Shown here: positions 1 through 5,416 of the stretch, one piece after another | Layout: the number at the start of each line of letters is the position of its first letter | How positions within the stretch are numbered: position 1 is the stretch's first letter | From: Oscillospiraceae bacterium | Lineage (GTDB): Bacteria; Bacillota_A; Clostridia; Oscillospirales; Ruminococcaceae | Direction of reading: 5' to 3' | Assembly: GCA_017848205.1 (NCBI GenBank) | Contig: JAGDDO010000097.1 | Location: 1 to 6,002, forward strand | DNA length: 6,002 nucleotides | Notes under the pieces: generated by a model | Told to the model about the DNA's origin: nothing | The model's database searches: none | The model's input: only the letters and a program-made list of their open reading frames with translations | Program-made: the position numbers and the translations under genes

Positions 1-2
1 TT

Positions 3-1157
3 AATGAGGATAATATATATGGTATACCGCAATTCTTCAAGGTACTGCCTTCTACAACTGCCAATATACCTCCTATTGCAACCATAGAAGAAACCCTTAG
101 TGATGATGACCTTAACGAAGAGGAAAACGTAGTTTTCGGGCGGAATACGAAAAATAACCGGATGTCCAAAGATGCGGGATATACAACGGTCGGCGGCAGC
201 GTTTTTGAGTTGTTCGGAAGCGTTGAAAACGAGACGGTGAAAAACGAATGGAAGGCGAGAGTACAGAAGATAGAAAATGCAATTCATTCGGATAGCACCG
301 AATATGTCGATTTCATAGATTACAAAAAGTGGTCGCAAAAAATCCTGATGGATGAAGTATTTGACATCGCAGAGCGCAAAGACATTTATTATTGCTGGTC
401 CAGGGAGAGTGACAGGATATATCCGCTGTTTTCGAAAGATTTTGAGCTCGGTTTCGGAAATGAAAAGAAGCCGTCCGGACTAAATTCACCCTACACTTAT
501 CTTGCAAATGCGGATGACTGGACTATCGGGCTTATGAACATCGAAGGCTTCAGGAATTACGTAAAGTCTTACTATCTGGATGAGTTTAAACCGGCTGTCG
601 AAAGATACCGGAAAGAGAGTTTTGAGAGGCTTAGAAACAGGATCCGTAAGTCCGCGGAAAACGACAGGGTATTATGGGAAGGTCTGCAGATCAGGAGCTT
701 TGATTCTGCGGAAGATGCCGGGAAGGGATTCGATGCTTTTCTTGACGTGAAAATGGATGTTCTTGAAAGGATACTTGTAAACAGGGACAGCTACCACAGC
801 ATAGAGTTTGATGTAAGCAGGGTTTCAAAGATCGATACCGTTAAGGGCGCAATAGCTTTCAGCGGGGAAAAACTCTATGCTTTTCCGGATGAAAAGCTTA
901 TCGAATGCAGGAAATTTGGCGGCTGGTACAACGAAGAGACCGGAGAAGAAATTGACGAAGAAACCGTCATCCATGACGATATGAGAATAGTCGGGAAGGA
1001 CGGGGAATCAAGGCTTGAAAAGCTTTTGGGAAACAAGGTGTTAATGTGGATTGCGGCAGCGGTACTGATACTCGCGGCAGTTTACTTCTTCTGTTTTTCC
1101 GAAGAAGGGAAAAGGCTGACCGGTTTTTTAAAAAAAGTTCGTAAGAAGATTTCGTGA
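3..1157 (+). CDS. CotH-like surface protein kinase, C-terminal part (5' end outside window), membrane anchored
   Basis: Partial gene. The frame has no stop from base 3 to the TGA at 1155-1157, giving 384 visible residues. The ATG at 162 has no ribosome site before it and is internal. Visible residues 101-153 (about 303-461) carry the pattern of the CotH family: YVDFIDYKKW, then DEVF, an aromatic/Arg stretch, and KDFELGFGN, which corresponds to the metal-binding 'WDFDLS' region. CotH proteins are atypical kinases, known from spore coats and also found as surface proteins. The match is degenerate: the usual Trp-Asp-Phe-Asp is Lys-Asp-Phe-Glu, so activity is uncertain. Around 885-1000, FGGWYNEETG and DEETVIHDDM resemble a worn InlB-B/Flg_new repeat. 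A hydrophobic helix (about 1038-1100) and a 20-residue Lys/Arg-rich tail suggest an outside domain with the C-terminus inside. No LPXTG motif is seen. The VTC gene follows after 12 bases. The CotH assignment is inferred from motifs and neighbours. Confidence 0.62.
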   Translation, partial: NEDNIYGIPQFFKVLPSTTANIPPIATIEETLSDDDLNEEENVVFGRNTKNNRMSKDAGYTTVGGSVFELFGSVENETVKNEWKARVQKIENAIHSDSTEYVDFIDYKKWSQKILMDEVFDIAERKDIYYCWSRESDRIYPLFSKDFELGFGNEKKPSGLNSPYTYLANADDWTIGLMNIEGFRNYVKSYYLDEFKPAVERYRKESFERLRNRIRKSAENDRVLWEGLQIRSFDSAEDAGKGFDAFLDVKMDVLERILVNRDSYHSIEFDVSRVSKIDTVKGAIAFSGEKLYAFPDEKLIECRKFGGWYNEETGEEIDEETVIHDDMRIVGKDGESRLEKLLGNKVLMWIAAAVLILAAVYFFCFSEEGKRLTGFLKKVRKKIS

Positions 1158-1160
1158 GGA
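1156..1160 (+). promoter_or_regulatory. Ribosome binding site of the VTC gene, overlapping the upstream stop
   Basis: GAGGA lies 9 bases before the ATG at 1170 and shares bases with the TGA (1155-1157) of the CotH-like gene. It decides the start: the ATG at 1165 is only 4 bases from the site and opens a short frame that soon stops, while 1170 opens the VTC frame. The overlap points to coupled translation within one transcript. Confidence 0.7.
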
Positions 1161-1169
1161 ATAGATGAA

Positions 1170-1862
1170 ATGCAGGAAGCAAAGTACAGACATGAATATA
1201 AATATCTGATCTCCGCGGGGCAGCGTGCGATACTTGAGAGCAGGGTAAAAGGAATACTTAAGCCCGACCCGCATGTGGGAGAAAACGGGATTTACAACAT
1301 CAGCTCCCTGTATTTTGACGATTATTACGATTCCTGTTATTACGACAATATGTCCGGGTCGGATCCGAGTGAGAAGTTCAGAATAAGGATCTACGGGCAC
1401 TCTGACAAAAGGATCTCGCTGGAATGCAAGCGTAAGGAAAGAGGAAAGACCTTAAAGACAGCCTGCCTTATAGACAGGAAGACCTGCGAAATGCTGATGA
1501 ACGGCGAATACCCTGCGATAAACGAAAGCACCGATCCTGTTCTTGCGAAACTTGTGATAAACATGATGACAAGAAAATTGAAGCCTGTTATCATAGTCGA
1601 ATATGACAGGATACCGTACATTTACAAAGACGGAAATGTGAGGATAACCTTTGACACAAATGTTTCTTCATCGGTCGCGATCCATGATTTCCTTGAATGC
1701 AGGGTGCCGAAAAGGCCTGTCATGCCGACAGGAAATCAGCTTATGGAAGTCAAGTTTGACGGGTTCATTCCCGACTTTGTGTATCAGATACTTCAGCTTG
1801 ACAACCTTCAGCTCACTGCATATTCAAAATATTACCTTTGCAGAAATTACAGTTTGAGATAA
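1170..1862 (+). CDS. VTC-domain protein (polyphosphate polymerase family)
   Basis: A 230-aa protein made up almost wholly of a VTC domain, the tunnel-shaped triphosphate-tunnel fold of yeast Vtc4, which makes polyphosphate from ATP. Family landmarks run in order: YRHEYKY (7-12), SLYFDD (46-51), the basic strand KFRIRIYG (69-76), LECKRK (84-89) with further Lys at 93 and 96, VEYDRIPY (143-150), VRITFD (157-162), LMEVKFDG (191-198, whose Glu is the usual metal ligand) and SKYYL (219-223). The tunnel-lining Arg/Lys and acidic residues are therefore kept. No signal peptide or membrane segment is seen, so the enzyme is probably cytoplasmic and held at the membrane through the DUF4956 partner. The start at 1170 has GAGGA 9 bases upstream. 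The next gene begins 31 bases after the stop. Family assignment is firm; polyphosphate as the actual product is an inference. Confidence 0.9.
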   Translation: MQEAKYRHEYKYLISAGQRAILESRVKGILKPDPHVGENGIYNISSLYFDDYYDSCYYDNMSGSDPSEKFRIRIYGHSDKRISLECKRKERGKTLKTACLIDRKTCEMLMNGEYPAINESTDPVLAKLVINMMTRKLKPVIIVEYDRIPYIYKDGNVRITFDTNVSSSVAIHDFLECRVPKRPVMPTGNQLMEVKFDGFIPDFVYQILQLDNLQLTAYSKYYLCRNYSLR

Positions 1863-1893
1863 AATATAATGCGCACCACGAAAGGAGAACCGC

Positions 1894-2562
1894 ATGAGAG
1901 AAATATTCAAGAAGTCCTTTTTGGAAGGATACGCAAGTTCCGATATAAATTACGTGTCGGTCATAACCGCACTTATAGTAACGCTTGTCATCGGTGTGTA
2001 TATCTTTATGGTATACCGCATATTGACAAGAAAAACGTTCTATTCGAAAACGTTTAACATCTCGCTTGTAGGTGTCGCACTCATAACCGCCGCCATCATC
2101 GTGACGATCCAGTCCAGCGTGGTCGTTTCGCTCGGTATGGTAGGTGCCCTTTCCATTGTGCGTTTCCGTACGGCGATAAAAGATCCTGTTGACCTTATGT
2201 TCCTTTTCTGGTCGATAAGTGTGGGAATCATCTGCGGTGCAGGTTACGCACTGTTTGCGGTCCTGCTGAGCGTGGTGGTCACTGCTGCCCTTATAGTACT
2301 TGAAAGATTTCCCGTTGCCCAGCCACCGATGATACTTGTTGTTAACACAAGCGATGCGGACGCAGAAAAAGCGGTCATCGAAGTGATAAAAAAATATGCA
2401 AAACACTTCAGCGTAAAGAGCAGAAACATGACCAGCACAACGCTCGATCTTACGGTAGAGCTCAGGACCGATAACGGAGGAGAGCTTGTAAGAGAGCTGG
2501 TAAAACTGGACGGGATCACAAACGCATCGCTTCTTAAGCATGACGGAGAAGTGACATTCTGA
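1894..2562 (+). CDS. DUF4956 membrane protein
   Basis: A 222-aa membrane protein. AAAGGAG (1881-1887) lies 6 bases before the ATG. Hydrophobic segments fall at about residues 20-44, 56-76, 101-117 and 119-136. Between the second and third is the family signature GMVGALSIVRFRTAIKDP (81-98), a charged Arg/Lys/Asp stretch flanked by membrane helices. Residues 145-222 form a soluble alpha/beta tail (strand MILVVNT, helix AEKAVIEVIKKYAKHF, strand LDLTVEL, helix GELVRELVKL, strand ITNASLL), like the small ferredoxin-like domains behind MgtC-type membrane proteins. The biochemical role of DUF4956 is not established. Its repeated pairing with VTC-domain genes suggests it anchors, exports or senses the product of that enzyme. 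The stop codon (2560-2562) is followed in the same frame by an unrelated gene remnant, but the tail ends plausibly at HDGEVTF, so the protein looks complete. Confidence 0.88.
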   Translation: MREIFKKSFLEGYASSDINYVSVITALIVTLVIGVYIFMVYRILTRKTFYSKTFNISLVGVALITAAIIVTIQSSVVVSLGMVGALSIVRFRTAIKDPVDLMFLFWSISVGIICGAGYALFAVLLSVVVTAALIVLERFPVAQPPMILVVNTSDADAEKAVIEVIKKYAKHFSVKSRNMTSTTLDLTVELRTDNGGELVRELVKLDGITNASLLKHDGEVTF

Positions 2563-2711
2563 GATATTGTTCCTGAACAAATCAAATCTATAGAGAAGTT
2601 TGGGAGTGGATTTAAGAGAATTGATAGCCTCTGCAAAGACGCAGGTATAGAGTATTCATACGAGAACGGACAGAATGGGTTTAAGTTCATTATCAAGAGA
2701 AAGCCGATTAT

Positions 2712-2734
2712 AAGTGACATTCCGAATGTCACTT
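2712..2734. repeat. Perfect inverted repeat, 10-bp arms
   Basis: AAGTGACATT-CCG-AATGTCACTT: two 10-base arms with a 3-base spacer, inside the linker of the truncated regulator. The right arm overlaps the first unit of the tandem 12-base repeat, so the symmetry may come partly from that repeat. It has no T-run and is not a terminator. Confidence 0.75.
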
Positions 2735-2760
2735 CTGATGTCACTACAAAGGTCACTTCT
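2725..2760 (+). repeat. Three tandem 12-base units encoding (N/D/K)VT(S/T)
   Basis: AATGTCACTTCT, GATGTCACTACA and AAGGTCACTTCT follow each other in frame and encode NVTS, DVTT and KVTS. Such short tetrapeptide repeats before the winged helix are a known, length-variable feature of COG2865 proteins. They support the family call for the remnant. Confidence 0.8.
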
Positions 2761-2980
2761 GCTGAAGAGTTGAATCTTACTGAGAAGACTATACTCGCTA
2801 TTTTGAAGACAAAACCGGATGCTTCAAGGGAAGAGCTTGCGGAGAAAGCTTCAAAAACAGTAAGAACGGTGCAGAGAACCTTGAATTCGTTGCGAGATAA
2901 AGGCTATATTGAGCGTGAAGGCGCAAAGCAGAATACGGTTTGGAGAATAAAAAAGTAAGTTTTTTGAAATTGTTTTTGGG

Positions 2981-3011
2981 AAAGGAACGGAGCAAAATCC
3001 GGTCCTTTTTT
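2981..3011 (+). terminator. Intrinsic terminator after the regulator remnant
   Basis: Arms AAAGGAACGGA (2981-2991) and TCCGGTCCTTT (2998-3008) pair over 11 positions with one A-G mismatch around a GCAAAA loop, and the T-run 3006-3011 follows. It begins 22 bases after the remnant's stop codon. No terminator is seen directly after DUF4956, so this is the likely end of the CotH-VTC-DUF4956 transcript today. Confidence 0.8.
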
Positions 3012-3108
3012 CATGCCTACATTTAGAGCGGTTTTTCGGGCATTTCCACAAGAAAAAGTACAAGATACTATTGACAATTAGCAACAGGTGCGGCAGATTT
3101 TTGTTTTT

Positions 3109-3243
3109 ATTTATGAAAAGTTTATTTACAATGAACAGGAACCGTGATATTGTGTATATGACTTAAAAGATATTTTGCTAACAACAAAATAATTTCTGCT
3201 TGTATCATTTATGAAAAGGTGATTTCTGAAAGGATTCAGGAAG
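3109..3243 (+). repeat. Decayed tandem duplication (copies 3109-3142 and 3207-3243)
   Basis: ATTTATGAAAAG occurs exactly at 3109-3120 and 3207-3218, and CAGGAA follows at 3136-3141 and 3237-3242, close to the same diagonal (offset 98, then 101). The bases between are only loosely alike. Only the second copy gained the AGGA hairpin. Confidence 0.4.
3223..3242 (+). promoter_or_regulatory. Hairpin with AGGA loop, upstream copy
   Basis: TTTCTGAA and TTCAGGAA pair over 8 positions (one T-G wobble) around the loop AGGA (3231-3234). GGGACATG follows at 3243-3250. The same order, GAAAGGATTC then GGGACATG, recurs at 3443-3460 next to the flagellin start. If transcribed, this hairpin presents a GGA in its loop, the form preferred by CsrA-type RNA-binding proteins; that role is inferred. 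Confidence 0.45.
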
Positions 3244-3357
3244 GGACATGTTCCGCGCCGGCGATGGATGCTAGAATGAATGGTATTTTTTATCCCTATA
3301 ATTCGTCGACATTTCTAAAATAATCCCTATCAGAATTCCAGCTTAATAACGATAATA

Positions 3358-3390
3358 GTCCGGTGCGTGTCCTATACGTGTCCGGGTATT
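3358..3390 (+). repeat. Three 11-bp tandem units beginning GTCC
   Basis: GTCCGGTGCGT (3358-3368), GTCCTATACGT (3369-3379) and GTCCGGGTATT (3380-3390). GTCC recurs at exactly 11-base steps, about one helical turn, and units 1 and 2 also share their CGT ends. It lies just downstream of the CGATAAT element, where a regulator or the start of transcription could be. The third unit is also the left arm of the leader's first stem. Confidence 0.5.
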
Positions 3391-3476
3391 ATAAAAAGAG
3401 TTGTTTCGCAGTGAAACAACAACACCCAGACGGAGAGGGCCCGAAAGGATTCGGGACATGCCGTAAGGCACTCCGG
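3380..3476 (+). ncRNA. Candidate structured mRNA leader of the first flagellin
   Basis: Nearly every stretch can pair. Stem I is GTCCGGGT/ACCCAGAC (3380-3387/3424-3431, one C-A mismatch) and encloses the perfect hairpin GTTGTTTC-GCAGT-GAAACAAC (3400-3420). Stem II is CGGAG/CTCCG (3431-3435/3471-3475) and closes a three-way junction with CCCGAA-AGGA-TTCGGG (3440-3455) and TGCC-GTAA-GGCA (3459-3470, a GNRA tetraloop). The fold ends 11 bases before AAGGAGG. I do not recognise a named riboswitch. GGA motifs in a loop and at the ribosome site would suit CsrA-like translational control, as in the Bacillus hag leader. Folding was done by eye, and no transcript start is proven. Confidence 0.5.
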
Positions 3477-3501
3477 AAAAATAAACCAAGGAGGTAGAAT
3501 T

Positions 3502-5115
3502 ATGGGTATGATCGTTCAACACAACATGACAGCGATGAACACTAACAGACAGTTAGGCATCTCGACAGGTTCACTTTCCAAGTCAACCGAGAAGCTTTCT
3601 TCCGGTTACAGAATCAACCGTGCAGCAGATGATGCAGCAGGCCTTGCAATATCCGAGAAGATGAGAAGCCAGATCAGAGGTCTCAATCAGGCATCCGCAA
3701 ACTCGCAGGACGGTATCTCTCTTATCCAGACAGCAGAAGGTGCTCTTCAGGAGTCCCACAGCATTCTCCAGAGAATGAGAGAACTCGCAGTTCAGGCAGC
3801 AAACGGAACCGAGACAGATGAAGACCGTGGAAACATCCAGGATGAAATCAAGCAGCTCCAGTCCGAGCTCGACAGAATTTCAACCGACACGGAATTCAAC
3901 ACAATGAAGCTTCTTGACGGATCACTCGACGGAAGTGCATCCGTAACTCAGGCAGGACCTAAGTTTGGTGTATATGATGCAGGTCTTACGGGATTTGTAA
4001 CATCAGACGTAGCAGGTGTATCCATCAATGTAACAAATACTGCAACACAGGGCGGCGAGTCCGGTCTCTGGAATGCAGCAGGTAAGATTCTTACACTTAA
4101 TCTGGCAGAAAATACGACCTATACACAGGCCGAGATTGATGACCTCATTAAGAATGCAAAGCAGGAAGATTCACTTGCAGCGAACACACCCGCAAACGTA
4201 ACGCTTTCACTTAACAACGGAACCTTTACTGCAGCACCAATAACAGGTGCACAGACAGTTGCAGGCGTTAAGGCTGAAGGAACATTCAACATCGTTGCAA
4301 CAAATGCAACCACATATGTTGGTGTAACAGCAATGAAGATTGCATCCAATAAGAACGGTGCAGACAACAACATTACCATTACGGTCACCTTCAGTGCAAC
4401 AGCAGGCGAAGAGGAGTTCAAGGTAACGACAGCTGCAACATATGCAGCAACAGGTGCACTCAGTGCAGCAGGTCAGTATATTCTTAAGCTCGCAACGGGC
4501 GTAGAGTACACAGAGTCCGATATTGAAAAGCTCCTTGCAGAAGGCGGCTTCTCAGCAGATGTGGAATTCTTGGGACCGAATCCTGATGAAGCAAACACAC
4601 TGTTTATAACAACCCCTCCGGCAGCAGCTGTTACATCAAAGCTTGCAGACGGTGCAGGACTTGGTGATACGGATGCGTTCCTCGGCCAGAAGAATTATGA
4701 TGTTAAGTCAGGCGGCGAAGGCCTTACCCTTCAGGTAGGTGCAAACGAAGGCCAGACCATCAGCTTCGGTATCGGAAACATGGGTGCTATCGCACTCGGT
4801 GTTGACGGAACAAAGGTAAACACAGAGACACAGAAGGGCGCAAGTGATTCAATCGATAAGATTGACGGCGCTATCGGAATCGTATCTAAGCAGAGATCCC
4901 TGCTTGGTGCTATTCAGAACAGACTTGAGCATACCATCGCGAACCTGGATAACACAGCTGAGAACCTGCAGTCAGCAGAATCTCAGATCCGTGACGTAGA
5001 CATGGCAGAAGAGATGGTAACATACTCGAAGAGTAATATCATCCAGCAGGCTGCACAGTCTATGCTTGCACAGGCTAACCAGTCTAACCAGGGTGTTCTC
5101 ACACTCCTTAGATAA
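3502..5115 (+). CDS. fliC: Flagellin, complete (first of tandem pair)
   Basis: A 537-aa flagellin, the subunit of the flagellar filament, exported unfolded by the flagellar type III system without a cleaved signal. The start has AAGGAGG 7 bases upstream. Residues 1-140 are the conserved N-terminal D0/D1 helices ([51 protein letters not shown], the last in the region that mammalian TLR5 recognises). Residues 446-537 are the C-terminal D1/D0 helices ([38 protein letters not shown], ending LLR). The Ala/Thr-rich middle (about 150-440) is variable and internally duplicated: residues 192-218 resemble 322-347. No cysteine is present, as is usual for flagellins. Codon use is strongly biased (GCA for Ala, ACA for Thr), fitting high expression. 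Longer than Bacillus Hag (about 300 aa), typical of larger filament subunits. A strong terminator follows, so it is probably monocistronic. Confidence 0.97.
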   Translation: MGMIVQHNMTAMNTNRQLGISTGSLSKSTEKLSSGYRINRAADDAAGLAISEKMRSQIRGLNQASANSQDGISLIQTAEGALQESHSILQRMRELAVQAANGTETDEDRGNIQDEIKQLQSELDRISTDTEFNTMKLLDGSLDGSASVTQAGPKFGVYDAGLTGFVTSDVAGVSINVTNTATQGGESGLWNAAGKILTLNLAENTTYTQAEIDDLIKNAKQEDSLAANTPANVTLSLNNGTFTAAPITGAQTVAGVKAEGTFNIVATNATTYVGVTAMKIASNKNGADNNITITVTFSATAGEEEFKVTTAATYAATGALSAAGQYILKLATGVEYTESDIEKLLAEGGFSADVEFLGPNPDEANTLFITTPPAAAVTSKLADGAGLGDTDAFLGQKNYDVKSGGEGLTLQVGANEGQTISFGIGNMGAIALGVDGTKVNTETQKGASDSIDKIDGAIGIVSKQRSLLGAIQNRLEHTIANLDNTAENLQSAESQIRDVDMAEEMVTYSKSNIIQQAAQSMLAQANQSNQGVLTLLR

Positions 5116-5184
5116 TCAGAATCCGATTGTTTGGATGGTATCTGATGAACTAGGATAAATCGGATATGAATGCAGAGCCATTAA

Positions 5185-5223
5185 AAGGCAGGAGGCGCGT
5201 ATCACGCCTCCTGTCTTGTTTTT
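5185..5223 (+). terminator. Strong intrinsic terminator after the first flagellin
   Basis: AAGGCAGGAGGCG (5185-5197) pairs with CGCCTCCTGTCTT (5205-5217) over 13 positions with one G-T wobble, loop CGTATCA, followed by the T-rich tail TTGTTTTT (5216-5223). It separates the two flagellin transcripts. A weaker inverted repeat, ATCCGAT/ATCGGAT (5121-5127/5159-5165), lies between the stop codon and this hairpin. Confidence 0.92.
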
Positions 5224-5290
5224 ATGCGAGCCGGAAACTTTCGAAAAAAGATCGTTTTTGGTTTAGTTGAAAAAAATTTTATATTTTCCC

Positions 5291-5317
5291 TAAAGTGCAG
5301 ACAATTTAATCCGATAA
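5291..5317 (+). promoter_or_regulatory. Sigma-28 (FliA/SigD) promoter of the second flagellin
   Basis: TAAA (5291-5294), a 15-base spacer and TCCGATAA (5310-5317) match the flagellar sigma-28 consensus TAAA-N15-GCCGATAW in 11 of 12 positions. The bases before it (about 5270-5288) are very A/T-rich and could act as an UP element. Transcription should begin near 5324, giving a leader of about 93 bases. Late-class flagellar expression after hook completion is the expected control. Confidence 0.93.
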
Positions 5318-5323
5318 ACAAAG

Positions 5324-5416
5324 TAGAAACAATAACTGAGTTGAACAATCGTTATGTTTTTGGAAAGAGCGTGACGAAGGAATCAGGATGTTTTACGAAC
5401 AGGGAGGTACGACATT
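5324..5416 (+). promoter_or_regulatory. GGA-rich leader of the second flagellin
   Basis: GGA occurs at 5362, 5379, 5386 and 5403 within about 45 bases. TCAGGATGT (5383-5391) resembles the core of CsrA binding sites, and the last GGA lies in the ribosome site GGGAGG (5402-5407), 9 bases before the ATG. TCGTTA/TGACGA (5349-5354/5372-5377) can close a hairpin whose loop holds the first GGA. In Bacillus subtilis, CsrA represses hag through such paired sites and FliW relieves it. The same mechanism here is an inference. Confidence 0.45.

Larger units (their letters stand above)
2563..2958 (+). pseudogene. 5'-truncated remnant of a COG2865-type (AlbA_2/HATPase_c_4, 'RecG-like') regulator
   Basis: An open frame of 131 codons that starts directly after the DUF4956 stop and has no ATG, GTG or ribosome site; a TTG at 2770 also lacks a usable site. 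IEKFGSGFKRI (from about 2590) is the hallmark near the C-terminal edge of the HATPase_c_4 region in COG2865 proteins, followed by the usual YSYENGQNGFKFIIKR strand. A linker with VT-containing tetrapeptide repeats comes next, then a winged helix (2773-2940: LTEKTILAIL, SREELAEKA, VRTVQRTLNSL, GYIERE). The family's N-terminal AlbA_2 domain and most of the ATPase-like domain, normally some 300-350 residues, are missing. It is most simply the tail of a gene joined behind DUF4956 by deletion or insertion. Frequent ACT and TCT codons differ from the neighbouring genes. An independently translated small winged-helix protein cannot be excluded but has no visible start. Confidence 0.78.
3012..3501. 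other. Gene-free region upstream of the first flagellin
   Basis: About 490 bases with no convincing gene on either strand. It contains a decayed tandem duplication (3109-3142 and 3207-3243), two AGGA-loop hairpins (3223-3242 and 3440-3455), two ATCCCTAT copies (3292-3299 and 3323-3330), a three-unit 11-bp repeat (3358-3390) and a foldable leader (3380-3476). No good sigma-28 promoter is found. The nearest -10-like element is CGATAAT (3350-3356), without a TAAA 14-16 bases upstream. A TTGACA (3071-3076) and a TATAAT (3297-3302) each lack a good partner. The ribosome site AAGGAGG is at 3488-3494. Confidence 0.7.

Noticed and set aside
17..31. TATGGTATACCGCA shared with 2007-2022
   Set aside because: A 14-base match read in different frames by unrelated genes with no extended similarity; probably coincidence.
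162..164. ATG as the start of the first gene
   Set aside because: No ribosome site precedes it, and the same frame is open without a stop back to base 3 with ordinary-looking coding sequence, so the gene begins left of the window.
1813..2580. Long reverse-strand open frame opposite DUF4956
   Set aside because: Antisense to two well-supported genes, with a His/Tyr/Arg/Cys-rich product typical of a shadow frame.
2770..2958. Independent small winged-helix protein starting at TTG 2770
   Set aside because: No usable ribosome site, and the same frame upstream encodes the matching linker and HATPase_c_4-end motif of the same family, so it is the tail of one truncated gene.
3013..3081. 22-codon ATG frame just after the terminator
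   Set aside because: No ribosome site, starts within the terminator's T-tract region, and no recognisable product.
3071..3099. Sigma-A promoter with TTGACA at 3071
   Set aside because: The -35 is perfect, but the best -10 at 17-base spacing is CAGATT, only 3 of 6 matches, so it is not listed as a promoter.
3420..3480. c-di-GMP (GEMM-I) riboswitch
   Set aside because: GGGAC and a GAAA-containing hairpin recall it, but the second long helix with its tetraloop receptor and the conserved junction bases are not present in the right order.
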